The notes under the pieces are model-generated. The model made no database searches and was not told the origin of the DNA. It worked only from the letters and a program-made list of their open reading frames with translations. A stretch of 64,000 bases of DNA from Melittangium boletus DSM 14713. GTDB taxonomy: Bacteria > Myxococcota > Myxococcia > Myxococcales > Myxococcaceae. The translations under genes and the position numbers were made by a program. Location: positions 3,410,292 through 3,474,291 of the forward strand of contig NZ_CP022163.1 in the NCBI RefSeq assembly GCF_002305855.1, read 5' to 3'. Of this stretch, positions 53,404 through 61,623 are shown one piece after another. The first letter of the stretch is position 1. Each line of letters starts with the position of its first letter.

Positions 53404-54204
53404 TCACTCCCTCCAGCGCAGCGCCTTCGCCGTGACGGGCCCCACGCGCACCTCGTCCAGGGATTCGGCCAGGCGACCCTCGGCCTCGCCCAGCGGCACC
53501 TCGCCCACCATCACCTCCGCCGCGGGTTGTGGGTAGAGCGGTTGGCGCTCGGGCTCCACCGGCCCCGCCAGCACGAAGTGGATGGGCGAGCCCGGGTCCG
53601 CCCGGTAGCGCTCCGCCTCGCGCCCGGCCCAGTCCTCCAAACGCGCCAGCCCCTCCCGCCACGCTTCCCGCACCGGCGCCGAGACCTCGCCCCGCGCGAG
53701 CAACACCACCGCCACCTGCAACGGCCGGTTCCACTCCAAGCGCCGCTCCCGCGTGCGGTGGCGTGACAGCCCCCAGAGAGCGATCGCCACCAGCACCCCG
53801 AGCAACACCGACACGCGCACCCACTTGGCCCGCGCCCGCCTCGCCCGCAACGCCGCGCACCGAGCGCAGAGCGCCCGACCCTCCGAGCCCCGGCACAGCA
53901 CACACACCAGCTCGCGGCAGTCCTCACAGGGCAGCTCCGAGGCCAGCCCCGGGTGGGCACCACACACGGCGCGGGACTGGCCCACCACCGGTACCGGCTC
54001 GCAGTCCACACCGTGTTGGCGCAGGGCCTCCGCCAGCGCGCGCGCCTCCTCTTCCCCCAGATCCCTGGGCAACACCCGCGGCTCGGCCAACAACTGGCGC
54101 GCCGCCTCCAGGGGCAGCTGGAACGCCCGCGCCAGCACCATGTCCGCCCCCCGCGAGCCCGGCCCCTCCACCCTCACCCGGAAGGCGCTCGTCCCGCTCC
54201 TCAC
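53404..54204 (-). CDS. Membrane protein with B-box-like zinc-binding region
   Basis: 266 residues from a GTG that overlaps the nitronate monooxygenase stop (GTGA). The N-terminal 75 residues hold two short related helical parts with AFQLPLEAARQLLAEPRVLP. Then a Cys/His-rich region (CGAHPGLASELPCEDC, VCVLC, ALCARC) resembles a B-box zinc finger. One membrane helix follows (VSVLLGVLVAIALWGL). The rest would be outside. No precise family known to me. Confidence 0.65.
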   Translation of the reverse strand: MRSGTSAFRVRVEGPGSRGADMVLARAFQLPLEAARQLLAEPRVLPRDLGEEEARALAEALRQHGVDCEPVPVVGQSRAVCGAHPGLASELPCEDCRELVCVLCRGSEGRALCARCAALRARRARAKWVRVSVLLGVLVAIALWGLSRHRTRERRLEWNRPLQVAVVLLARGEVSAPVREAWREGLARLEDWAGREAERYRADPGSPIHFVLAGPVEPERQPLYPQPAAEVMVGEVPLGEAEGRLAESLDEVRVGPVTAKALRWRE

Positions 54205-55283
54205 CCGTGTCCTCCCAGTCGCCGCTCGGCGTCGGCGATCAACTCGCGCGTCAGCTCCGCCGCCGGAAGGCTCCGCGACAACGTCACCCCCTGCCCCGCC
54301 CACATCGCCAGGAACCTCGCGTCTCCCCGCGCCGCCGCGGCGCTCCTCAGGGGAGTCGTCGCTCCATGCTGGAGGGGAAAGGGCAGGATGGCGGCCCGAG
54401 CCGCGCCCACCTCGCGCGAGAAGTCATTGGCGAGCCCTCGCGCCGGACGCCCGGAGAAGGCCCTCGTCACCACCGTCTCATCCTCGCGCGCGCTCCGCAG
54501 GGCCGCCTTGTGGGCCTCGGGGGCACCCGACTCCGGGCAGGTGAGGAACGCCGTGCCCAACTGCACCCCCGCCGCCCCGAGAATCCGCGCCGCGGCGATT
54601 CCCCGTCCATCCATCAGCCCTCCGCTCGCCACCACCGGCAGGCCCACGGCGTCCACCATCTGCGGCACCAGGGCGAGCGTCCCCACCAGGGCGTCCTCGA
54701 AAGGACCCGCGAAGGTGCCGCGATGGCCTCCCGCCTCGCTGCCCTGCGCGACGATGGCGTCCACGCCCGCGGCCTCGAGCAGCCGGGCCTCCCGCACCGT
54801 CGTCGCCGTGCCCATGAGCACCAGGCCCCGCTCCCGCAGCCGCGCGAGCGCCGACGCGGGAGGAATCCCGAAGGTGAAGCTGAACACCCGCGCGCCGCTC
54901 TCCAGGACGGCGTCGACCTGCTCCTCGAAGGGCGGCAACGTGAAGGCGGGAGGCTGGGGCGCTCCGAGCCCGAGCTCGGTGTAGTACCGGGCCAGCAATT
55001 CCAGCATGGGACCGGCGGCGACCTCTTCTGGCGGAGGCAGCGGCGCGAAGAGGTTGATGGCGTACGGCCGATCCGTGAGTTCCCGCACGCGACGCGCCAA
55101 CTGCCGCAGGGCCTCCGGCGCGAGATAGCCGGCCCCGAGCGAGCCAAGTCCCCCCGCGTTCGACACGGCGGCGACCATCTCCGCGGTCGAGACACCCGCC
55201 ATCGGCGCCTGGATGAAGGGATGCTCGACCCCGAGCCGCGCGGCGAGCTGAAGCCAGGGACTGGAAGCGTTGGGCGCGTTCAT
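54201..55283 (-). CDS. Nitronate monooxygenase / 2-nitropropane dioxygenase family
   Basis: 360 residues, TIM barrel with FMN. Blocks seen: HPFIQAPMAGVS, VAQGSEAGGHRGTF, PVVASGGLMDGRG and GVQLGTAFLTCPES, which fit class I nitronate monooxygenases that detoxify alkyl nitronates such as propionate 3-nitronate. AAGGAG lies before the ATG at 55283. Followed by the GTGA-coupled zinc/membrane protein. Confidence 0.9.
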   Translation of the reverse strand: MNAPNASSPWLQLAARLGVEHPFIQAPMAGVSTAEMVAAVSNAGGLGSLGAGYLAPEALRQLARRVRELTDRPYAINLFAPLPPPEEVAAGPMLELLARYYTELGLGAPQPPAFTLPPFEEQVDAVLESGARVFSFTFGIPPASALARLRERGLVLMGTATTVREARLLEAAGVDAIVAQGSEAGGHRGTFAGPFEDALVGTLALVPQMVDAVGLPVVASGGLMDGRGIAAARILGAAGVQLGTAFLTCPESGAPEAHKAALRSAREDETVVTRAFSGRPARGLANDFSREVGAARAAILPFPLQHGATTPLRSAAAARGDARFLAMWAGQGVTLSRSLPAAELTRELIADAERRLGGHG

Positions 55284-55506
55284 TCGGTCAGGTCTCCTTG
55301 GGCCTTGTTGGGTCCACCACCATACACACGACCCCGCACTCCGAGCGGAAGAACTCCAAACACGCCGCACCCGCGAGGAGCAAGGAACGCACCGCGTCGC
55401 CGCGCGCATGTGTTCGCGATCGGCACCCGGGACCCCCCTGACTGGACGAAAACAAAAATCCTGTCTTTGATGCGGGGACCGATCCACCAACGAGGAGAAA
55501 CCGGGC

Positions 55507-56658
55507 ATGAGGCTCGTCAAGGCATTCGCGGCCATGGCCGCGGGCATGGCCGTGGCGTGGAGTGGCAGTGCGTCCGCGCGAACGGTGAACCTGTCGTACG
55601 TCTGGGGTGGCAATGGAGGCGGCACCACGATCTTCATCCACGGTCATGGCAATTGCGTGGGCGGAAAGGGCGCGGATGATCGCTGTGTGAATTCCTCCTA
55701 TGGCTATTGGTTGAATTCCGTGGAGGACGGCGGTGACGGCCACGACTTCATGGTCGAGTCCACCTCCCAGTGCACGGGCAGCGGATGCTCCATGTCGTGT
55801 GGCACCGCGGGATGCTCCACGGTGAACTACACGGGCCCGTGGTCCTACTCGGAGGCCTTCGCCATCCGGTATGACCTGGTCAACCAGAGCGTGCCCGCCG
55901 CCACCAACGACGTGGCCAACTGCCTGCTGGACCTGCGCAACGGCAGCAACACCACCGGCTGCAACCCGAACCTCTACCAGCGCACGCGCTTTCGCGTGGT
56001 GGGGCACAGCGCGGGCGGAGCGATCATCGACCGCATCCTCTCCACGGGCGCGTGGCCGGATCTGACGGGCACCAACGGCGCCATCACCGGCACCCCCGTC
56101 GTCTCCGCGGGCGCGCTCGGCGGCTCCCGCGCCGCGAGCGCCCTGTACGGCACGGACGGCGCCTCCAACTTCTGCACCACCCTGGTGAGCTGGGTGGCCA
56201 GTTGGGCGCTCAAGGACCCGGGGACCGCCAGCCTCACGCGCGCCACGATGCTCGCCGAGGCCAACAACGGCCGCGCGGGCAAGTCTCCCCGCTGGGTCTA
56301 CAAGGTGACCACCACCGGCGGCGCGGGCTCCACCAACAACAACTCCAAGGACAGCGTCCAGGAAGCCACCAACGACGCCAAGATGGGCGTGCTCGTGGGC
56401 TGCGTGGGCTACTCCGCCGATGACGACTCCGACGGCGTGCTGTGGCAGTACGACAGCGATCCCACCTCCAATCCCAGTGGCTCCAATGGCGGCAAGTACC
56501 GCGCCCAGTACACCGGCTATTACTGGCGTTGGATCCAGTCCTGGTCCAACCACTCCCACAACCGCAATGACGCGTATGTGAAGAAGTACGGATTCCAGAG
56601 CAGCACGGGTTGCTATTACATCTCGCCGGGCACCTGCATCGGCCAGTACGCCCAATAA
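55507..56658 (+). CDS. Secreted alpha/beta-hydrolase-like protein
   Basis: 383 residues with a signal peptide (FAAMAAGMAVAWSGSASA). A first-strand block TTIFIHGHGN and the nucleophile elbow VVGHSAGGAIID (Ser in GHSAG) indicate an alpha/beta hydrolase. Numerous Cys (CTGSGCSMSCGTAGCS) suggest disulfides. Asp and His of the triad were not assigned; NHSHNRND near the end may hold the His. GAGGAGA precedes the ATG. Paired with the next gene, 3 bp away. Confidence 0.75.
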   Translation: MRLVKAFAAMAAGMAVAWSGSASARTVNLSYVWGGNGGGTTIFIHGHGNCVGGKGADDRCVNSSYGYWLNSVEDGGDGHDFMVESTSQCTGSGCSMSCGTAGCSTVNYTGPWSYSEAFAIRYDLVNQSVPAATNDVANCLLDLRNGSNTTGCNPNLYQRTRFRVVGHSAGGAIIDRILSTGAWPDLTGTNGAITGTPVVSAGALGGSRAASALYGTDGASNFCTTLVSWVASWALKDPGTASLTRATMLAEANNGRAGKSPRWVYKVTTTGGAGSTNNNSKDSVQEATNDAKMGVLVGCVGYSADDDSDGVLWQYDSDPTSNPSGSNGGKYRAQYTGYYWRWIQSWSNHSHNRNDAYVKKYGFQSSTGCYYISPGTCIGQYAQ

Positions 56659-56661
56659 GCC

Positions 56662-57915
56662 ATGACGCCTCCCCCGAAGCGCTGGCGTCAGGCGGGGGCG
56701 GGACTGCTGCTCGGCGCGGTGGCCGTGCTCGTCTGGTTCGCCCTGAGCGGACCCGACGCGCCCGTCCCCGCCCCGCTTCCCCGCCCCATCGCCCAGGCGC
56801 CAGCGTCCACGCCTCCGCCGCTTCCGGCGCGCGCCCGGCCTCCCGCCGTGGCCGCCCCGCCGGAGCCGGTGGCGGCCCCCGGACCCTCGTCCGCCCTGGA
56901 GTCACCGCCTCCCGGCACCACCCCCGAGCGGCCTCCCGAGGCGCCGCCCATCGAGCTGCCGCCCACGACGCAGGTGCTCGCCGAGGAGTTCTACCCGGGC
57001 ACCACGGACTGGGAGGACATCCCCGTGGACGAGTCCCACCAGCACCACCTGCGCATCCTGCCCAAGCGCTACAACGTGGTGGCCCCCCGGCCCATCGCCC
57101 TCTGGTTGGAGATGACGGACGCCCAGGGCCGCCGCCAGCCACTGCCCTCCCCTCGCGTGCGCGCGCGCTCGCTCGACGATGAAGCGCGCCCGTGGATCGA
57201 CCTGCCCGTGAGCGACGACGGCACCGGCGAGGACGAGCGGGCCGGAGATCTGCGCTACACCGCCCAACTGCGACCCACGCGCGAGCAGAGGAAACTGTTG
57301 CTCGGGCGGTTGCTCGTCGAGGGCACCGTGGACGTGCCCGGCGTGGGCACGCGCACCATCCCCTCCGTGCTCATCTACACCCAGGGCCCCCGCGCCACGC
57401 TCACCGGCCGGTGGACGGATTCCCTTCGCGACGGCGGACTCGCGCTGGAGGCGGAGCTGCGGGTGGACGAGCCGGGCCTCTTCACGCTCATGGCGCAGAT
57501 ATTCGGACCGCGCCTGGAACCGCTCGCCTGGGTGAAACAGACGGCGAGGCTCGGCGCGGGCCGCCAGACGATGACGCTGGAGGTGTTCGGCAAGGTGCTC
57601 CACGATCTGGGCGTGGATGGGCCCTACCGCGTGCGGCAGGTGCTCCTCACGCGCGATCAGGAGAACTCCAGCGACTACGAGCCGGGGGAAACCATCGAGG
57701 AGGCACACCAGACGAAGCCCTACGCCGCGCGCGCGTTCTCACCCGAGGCCTACGTGCCACCGCCTCGCACCCTCGAGGACGTCACCGCCGAGCACCCCTC
57801 CCAGCGCGACAAGCCGCCCCCCGAGCGCACCCGGGACATGGAGCCGGCCGAGGGTGACCCACCGCCTCCGCCCGAGAACCCCCCGCCCCAGCAGGCCACG
57901 GACCTGGGGCGCTGA
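56662..57915 (+). CDS. Membrane-anchored protein paired with the secreted hydrolase
   Basis: 417 residues: one N-terminal helix (AGAGLLLGAVAVLVWFAL), a long Pro/Ala-rich spacer, then a beta-rich globular domain (about 110-355) and a Pro-rich tail. The order helix, spacer, domain suggests a periplasmic protein tied to the inner membrane. The family is unknown to me. It begins 3 bp after the hydrolase gene and may act as its foldase, the way a membrane-bound lipase chaperone serves a lipase, but no such motif is seen. Confidence 0.65.
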   Translation: MTPPPKRWRQAGAGLLLGAVAVLVWFALSGPDAPVPAPLPRPIAQAPASTPPPLPARARPPAVAAPPEPVAAPGPSSALESPPPGTTPERPPEAPPIELPPTTQVLAEEFYPGTTDWEDIPVDESHQHHLRILPKRYNVVAPRPIALWLEMTDAQGRRQPLPSPRVRARSLDDEARPWIDLPVSDDGTGEDERAGDLRYTAQLRPTREQRKLLLGRLLVEGTVDVPGVGTRTIPSVLIYTQGPRATLTGRWTDSLRDGGLALEAELRVDEPGLFTLMAQIFGPRLEPLAWVKQTARLGAGRQTMTLEVFGKVLHDLGVDGPYRVRQVLLTRDQENSSDYEPGETIEEAHQTKPYAARAFSPEAYVPPPRTLEDVTAEHPSQRDKPPPERTRDMEPAEGDPPPPPENPPPQQATDLGR

Positions 57916-58004
57916 GGGGCCGTTCGGACCTGGCGTGAACCGCTTCGAACTCTCCCCGATGATGCTCGCCGGGGCTCAGGCCGGCGGACGGACGCCGTAG
58001 CCCC

Positions 58005-58406
58005 TCACGAGGCGAGCTTGCCGCGCACGTCGCGCAGGAGCGCCTCGGTCTCTGCATCCGGGGCCCCGCGCCTGCGCTCGGTCTCCAGCAGCAATCCGAG
58101 CGCATGACCCAGCCGGTGGGCCACCCCCTCGGCATCACCCTTGAGCCGCAGGACATCCGCCTCCGCCAGCACCAGCTTCGCGAGCGCCTGGATCTTCTCC
58201 GGATGCCCGAGCAGTTCCGCCACCGAGCCCGCGTCGATGGTGATGAGCATGCGATACTCCATGCCGAACAGACTCAGGCTGGCCTCGTTCACCTGCTCGA
58301 GCGCTTCCTCCGTCTTCCCACCCGTGGCGGCCCGGAGGATGGCGGCGAGCGCGGCGGCCAGTTGCTCGATCATCCGGGTGATGTAGTCCTGACGGATTCC
58401 AGCCAT
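58005..58406 (-). CDS. Helical hypothetical protein (DUF6483-like)
   Basis: 133 residues, all helical. The start GIRQDYITRMIEQLAAALAA resembles DUF6483 proteins, a poorly known family that begins with RQDYILRMIEQ. AGGAGC lies before the ATG at 58406. Divergent from the IrrE-like gene with 87 bp between. Confidence 0.6.
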   Translation of the reverse strand: MAGIRQDYITRMIEQLAAALAAILRAATGGKTEEALEQVNEASLSLFGMEYRMLITIDAGSVAELLGHPEKIQALAKLVLAEADVLRLKGDAEGVAHRLGHALGLLLETERRRGAPDAETEALLRDVRGKLAS

Positions 58407-58493
58407 GGACGTGCTCCTGATTCGGGCGGCTCCGTCCACCGTACCAGAGGCGTGCGCGTGGATGCGACCCACCCTCCATGGTAGAAGCCGCGC

Positions 58494-59642
58494 ATGACGG
58501 AAACCATTCCCCGGGTTTCGTTGAAAGCACTCCGCACGAAGCCCGAGAGCATCGGCACTTTCATCGATTCGATTCTCTCCCTCCCGCCTCCCGTGGACGT
58601 CGACAGCATCATCCAAGGCCTGGGCGTGCCGGTGATTTCATCCACTCCCCCGGAAATGGGAGACAAGCTCCCGGATGAGCTCGCGGACGCATTGATTGTC
58701 GACCTCGACTCGATGCGCATCGACTCCGTCCTGGAGCTCGGCGAGGAGGGCGCGAGAATCTTCATGAATCGCGACAACCCGCCCACCCGGCAGCGCTTCA
58801 CCCTGGCGGCGTTCCTCTACCATCTGCTCTGGGCGTCACCGGGCGTGTATGTGCGCACCTCGGATGGCTACCAATCGAAGCTCAAGTCGGGCTCCATGGA
58901 CTTCGCCTCCGAGTTCCTGATGCCCGATGCCTGGCTGACCCAGGTGCTTGAAGGACCGACCCCACCCAGGACAGAAGAACTCGCGGGTTTGTTCGGGGTT
59001 TCTCCGGGGGCGATGAAGGCGCGGCTCCGGAACTATTATGAACGGGTCTTCCCCGCGGCGGAGAAGCCCTGGCGTGAGTTGGGTATTCCGCCACGCGCCT
59101 CGCTGGAGGAAGCGGAACGGGCCTATCTCGACCTCATCCATCAACACAGGCCCGAGTTGTTCGCCGCACTGCCCCCGGAGTACGGAGAGCTGGCCACACG
59201 GCGACGCGGCGACATCCAGGCGTCCTGGGCGGAGCTTCAATTGCAACATGCGTTGCGCCTGCCCGGAGGAATCCCCTTTGTCGAAACGGTGCCCTCGCTG
59301 ACGGAGATCGCCACGGTGCTCAAGGAGGCCCACGCGTTGATCTCGACTCGCGGCTGGTGTCAGAAGGTCAGGGCGCGTGATGGGTATGGAAAGAAGCAGG
59401 TTCGTTTCGACAACGAGCGCGCGGGTCAATTCAGTATCGTGGGCGCAGTACTGAGAGCCGCCGCCTCGAACAGCGGTGCGGGTGACATCGCAATGGCTGT
59501 CATCGCCAAGGCCGCGGCGTGTCCGGCCAGTCCCGAGAGCTTGCAGGCCTGGAATGACGCACCCGAGCGGACTCGCGCCGAGGTGCTCGGTGCGATCGAC
59601 GCGGCCCTCGCCTTCTCCGCTCCGAAGCCCACCTCCCGCTGA
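58494..59642 (+). CDS. Degenerate IrrE/ImmA-like + J-domain-like + DUF6197 fusion
   Basis: 382 residues. Residues about 60-150 follow the layout of ImmA/IrrE peptidases (RIFMNRDNPPTRQRFTLA ... DFASEFLMP), but the zinc HExxH is replaced by AAFLYH, so it cannot cut in the normal way. Residues about 193-250 look like a J domain: LGIPPRASLEEAERAYLDL, then HRPE in place of HPD. Residues about 275-378 resemble DUF6197 (ISTRGWCQ ... WNDAPERTRAEVL). Function unknown. The mix suggests a regulator that senses or bridges proteins rather than a protease. Confidence 0.6.
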   Translation: MTETIPRVSLKALRTKPESIGTFIDSILSLPPPVDVDSIIQGLGVPVISSTPPEMGDKLPDELADALIVDLDSMRIDSVLELGEEGARIFMNRDNPPTRQRFTLAAFLYHLLWASPGVYVRTSDGYQSKLKSGSMDFASEFLMPDAWLTQVLEGPTPPRTEELAGLFGVSPGAMKARLRNYYERVFPAAEKPWRELGIPPRASLEEAERAYLDLIHQHRPELFAALPPEYGELATRRRGDIQASWAELQLQHALRLPGGIPFVETVPSLTEIATVLKEAHALISTRGWCQKVRARDGYGKKQVRFDNERAGQFSIVGAVLRAAASNSGAGDIAMAVIAKAAACPASPESLQAWNDAPERTRAEVLGAIDAALAFSAPKPTSR

Positions 59643-59856
59643 AGCCCTGGCGCCGCGACAGGGTCACTGACGTGCCATTCATCCGCACTGACATGTCAGC
59701 CCAGTTGGTTTGACCATCAAACATCCCATCCACCCTGGCCCTTCTCCGAGGGAAGCAAGGGGGTGGCGATGTCCGGCACCGCGATTGCTATGTCCGGAAG
59801 GGCGGGGATAGAAAGACCGAGTCCCCGGCCACTCCAGGCCCAAGGCCCATCTCCAA

Positions 59857-60681
59857 ATGGACGCAATCCTCAATCAGCTCAACTCCCTCGCGCTCACCGA
59901 GGCGCTGCCCTTCCTGCTCAAGCTCACCAGCGCGCTCGTGCTGTGGTTCGTGGGGCGCTCGGTCATCACCGGCTTCCAGCGCGTGCTGCACCTCGCCCTG
60001 CAGAAGCGCAAGCTCGACGCCACGCTCATCCGCTACGTCGAGTCCCTCTTCTCCAGCGCCCTCACCATCCTCCTGCTGCTCGGCCTGCTGGGAATGCTCG
60101 GCATCGAGACGACGTCGTTCGCCGCCCTGCTCGCGGCGGCGGGCATCGCCATCGGCTCGGCCTGGTCGGGGCTGCTCTCCAACTTCGCCGCCGGCGTCTT
60201 CCTGCTCGTGCTGCGGCCCTTCCGGGTGGGCGATGAGATCAGCTCGGCGGGAGTCTCTGGCATCGTGCAGGAGATCGGCCTGTTCGTCACCGCCGTGGAT
60301 ACGCAAGACAACCTGCGCATCTTCGTCGGCAACGGGCAGCTCCTCGGCGACAACATCGTCAACTACAGCCACCACCCCCACCGCCGCTTGAGCATCCGGG
60401 TGCCGGTGCAACACGGCTGCGACCTCGGGGCGATCAAACGCGCGCTGGAGGCCCGCGTCGCGGGAGTTCCCGACGTGATGCAGCAGCCCCCCGTCTCCAT
60501 CGAGGTGGCGGAGTTCACCACGACCGGGCTCGTGCTCGCGGTGCAGGCCTGGTGCGTTCCCCGCGACGCCAACGCCGTGCAGGACAACATGGGCTTCGCC
60601 ATCCAGGAGGCCCTGGCCATCTCGGGCTATGGCCTCCCCATGCCGGCACCGGCGAGCCAGGCCATCCCCAAGGCGGGCTAG
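59857..60681 (+). CDS. Small-conductance mechanosensitive channel (MscS family)
   Basis: 274 residues, near the minimal MscS length. Three membrane helices; the pore helix block ALLAAAGIAIGSAWSGLLSN is typical. The beta domain follows with VFLLVLRPFRVGDEI and VGNGQLLGDNIVNYS. It releases solutes upon osmotic downshock. The stop shares CTAG with the convergent PfkB gene. Confidence 0.92.
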   Translation: MDAILNQLNSLALTEALPFLLKLTSALVLWFVGRSVITGFQRVLHLALQKRKLDATLIRYVESLFSSALTILLLLGLLGMLGIETTSFAALLAAAGIAIGSAWSGLLSNFAAGVFLLVLRPFRVGDEISSAGVSGIVQEIGLFVTAVDTQDNLRIFVGNGQLLGDNIVNYSHHPHRRLSIRVPVQHGCDLGAIKRALEARVAGVPDVMQQPPVSIEVAEFTTTGLVLAVQAWCVPRDANAVQDNMGFAIQEALAISGYGLPMPAPASQAIPKAG

Positions 60682-61595
60682 CGCCGGAGGGAGTGGAACC
60701 GCTCGTCCAGGTGGGCGGCGCGGATGGGCTGCTTCCGTCCGGACTCCTGGGCGCAGAGATGCCGCGCGGCGATCTGCCCTCGGAGGAGAGCGTCCTCGGG
60801 CGCGCGGCCTTCCAGGACGTGTCCCGTGAGGAAGCCCACCGCCAGCGCGTCTCCCGCGCCGTTGGTGTCGACCACGGGCGCGTCCAGGTCCACGGGGGGA
60901 AAGAAGCGGGCTCCCTCCGCGCTGCCCAGCACGCAGCCCCGCGCGCCCATCCCCCCGATGACGAGCCGCTCCGGGTGCTCCCTTCGCAGCCAGGCGATGG
61001 CCTCGTGCGGGTCGGGGAAGTTCACCGTGGAGAAGAAGAGGAAGTCGGCCTGCTCGATGAAGTCGCGGCGGTATGGATCGTCCAGGGCGGTGAGGTCCTG
61101 GAGGTCACACGAGATGACCACGCCGAGCTGGCGCGCGAGTGGCAACAAGTCGCGGCACCAGTTCTCCAGGTGCACGTGCAGCACGCGAGCACGCGAGAGC
61201 AGGGCGCGGCAGGCGTCGAGGTCGGGGCGGACCTCCATCTGCCCCTTGCCGTCGTAAAAGTTCTTTCGCCGCCCGTCGCGATACATGAAGTTGACGCTGC
61301 GGTGCGTGCCGAGCGGATCATCGAACAGCAGGGACTCGATGCCCGCCCGTGCCAGTTCCTGGCGGATGTGCTCGCCATGCCAGTCGCGGCCCACCGAGCC
61401 GATGAAGGCCGTGGGCCGGCCCAGGCTCGCGAATCCCAGTGACGAGTAGCCTCCCGCCTGTCCGACACAGTCGATGTTCCGCGAGAAGTTGGCCTCGACC
61501 TCGAAGTCGATGTCGGCGCCGTAGAGGTAGACGTTGGTGTCCACCCCGATGCAGCCAGCGACCACCGCGTCGAGGTCCCCGCTCGTTCGTGCCAT
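60678..61595 (-). CDS. PfkB-family carbohydrate/nucleoside kinase
   Basis: 305 residues of the ribokinase fold. The catalytic Asp lies in the anion-hole motif DTNGAGDAL near the C terminus; the N-terminal Gly pair is in CVGQAGGYSSLGFASLG. The substrate may be a sugar or nucleoside; it is not told by sequence or context. Single gene, convergent with mscS. Confidence 0.88.
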   Translation of the reverse strand: MARTSGDLDAVVAGCIGVDTNVYLYGADIDFEVEANFSRNIDCVGQAGGYSSLGFASLGRPTAFIGSVGRDWHGEHIRQELARAGIESLLFDDPLGTHRSVNFMYRDGRRKNFYDGKGQMEVRPDLDACRALLSRARVLHVHLENWCRDLLPLARQLGVVISCDLQDLTALDDPYRRDFIEQADFLFFSTVNFPDPHEAIAWLRREHPERLVIGGMGARGCVLGSAEGARFFPPVDLDAPVVDTNGAGDALAVGFLTGHVLEGRAPEDALLRGQIAARHLCAQESGRKQPIRAAHLDERFHSLRR

Positions 61596-61623
61596 GGACA
61601 GCTCCTTTCGGCTCCCGACCCGG

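Noticed and set aside
59760..59812. ATGTCCGG repeats before the MscS gene
   Set aside because: Only two short copies about 20 bp apart, too little to call a repeat array or operator.
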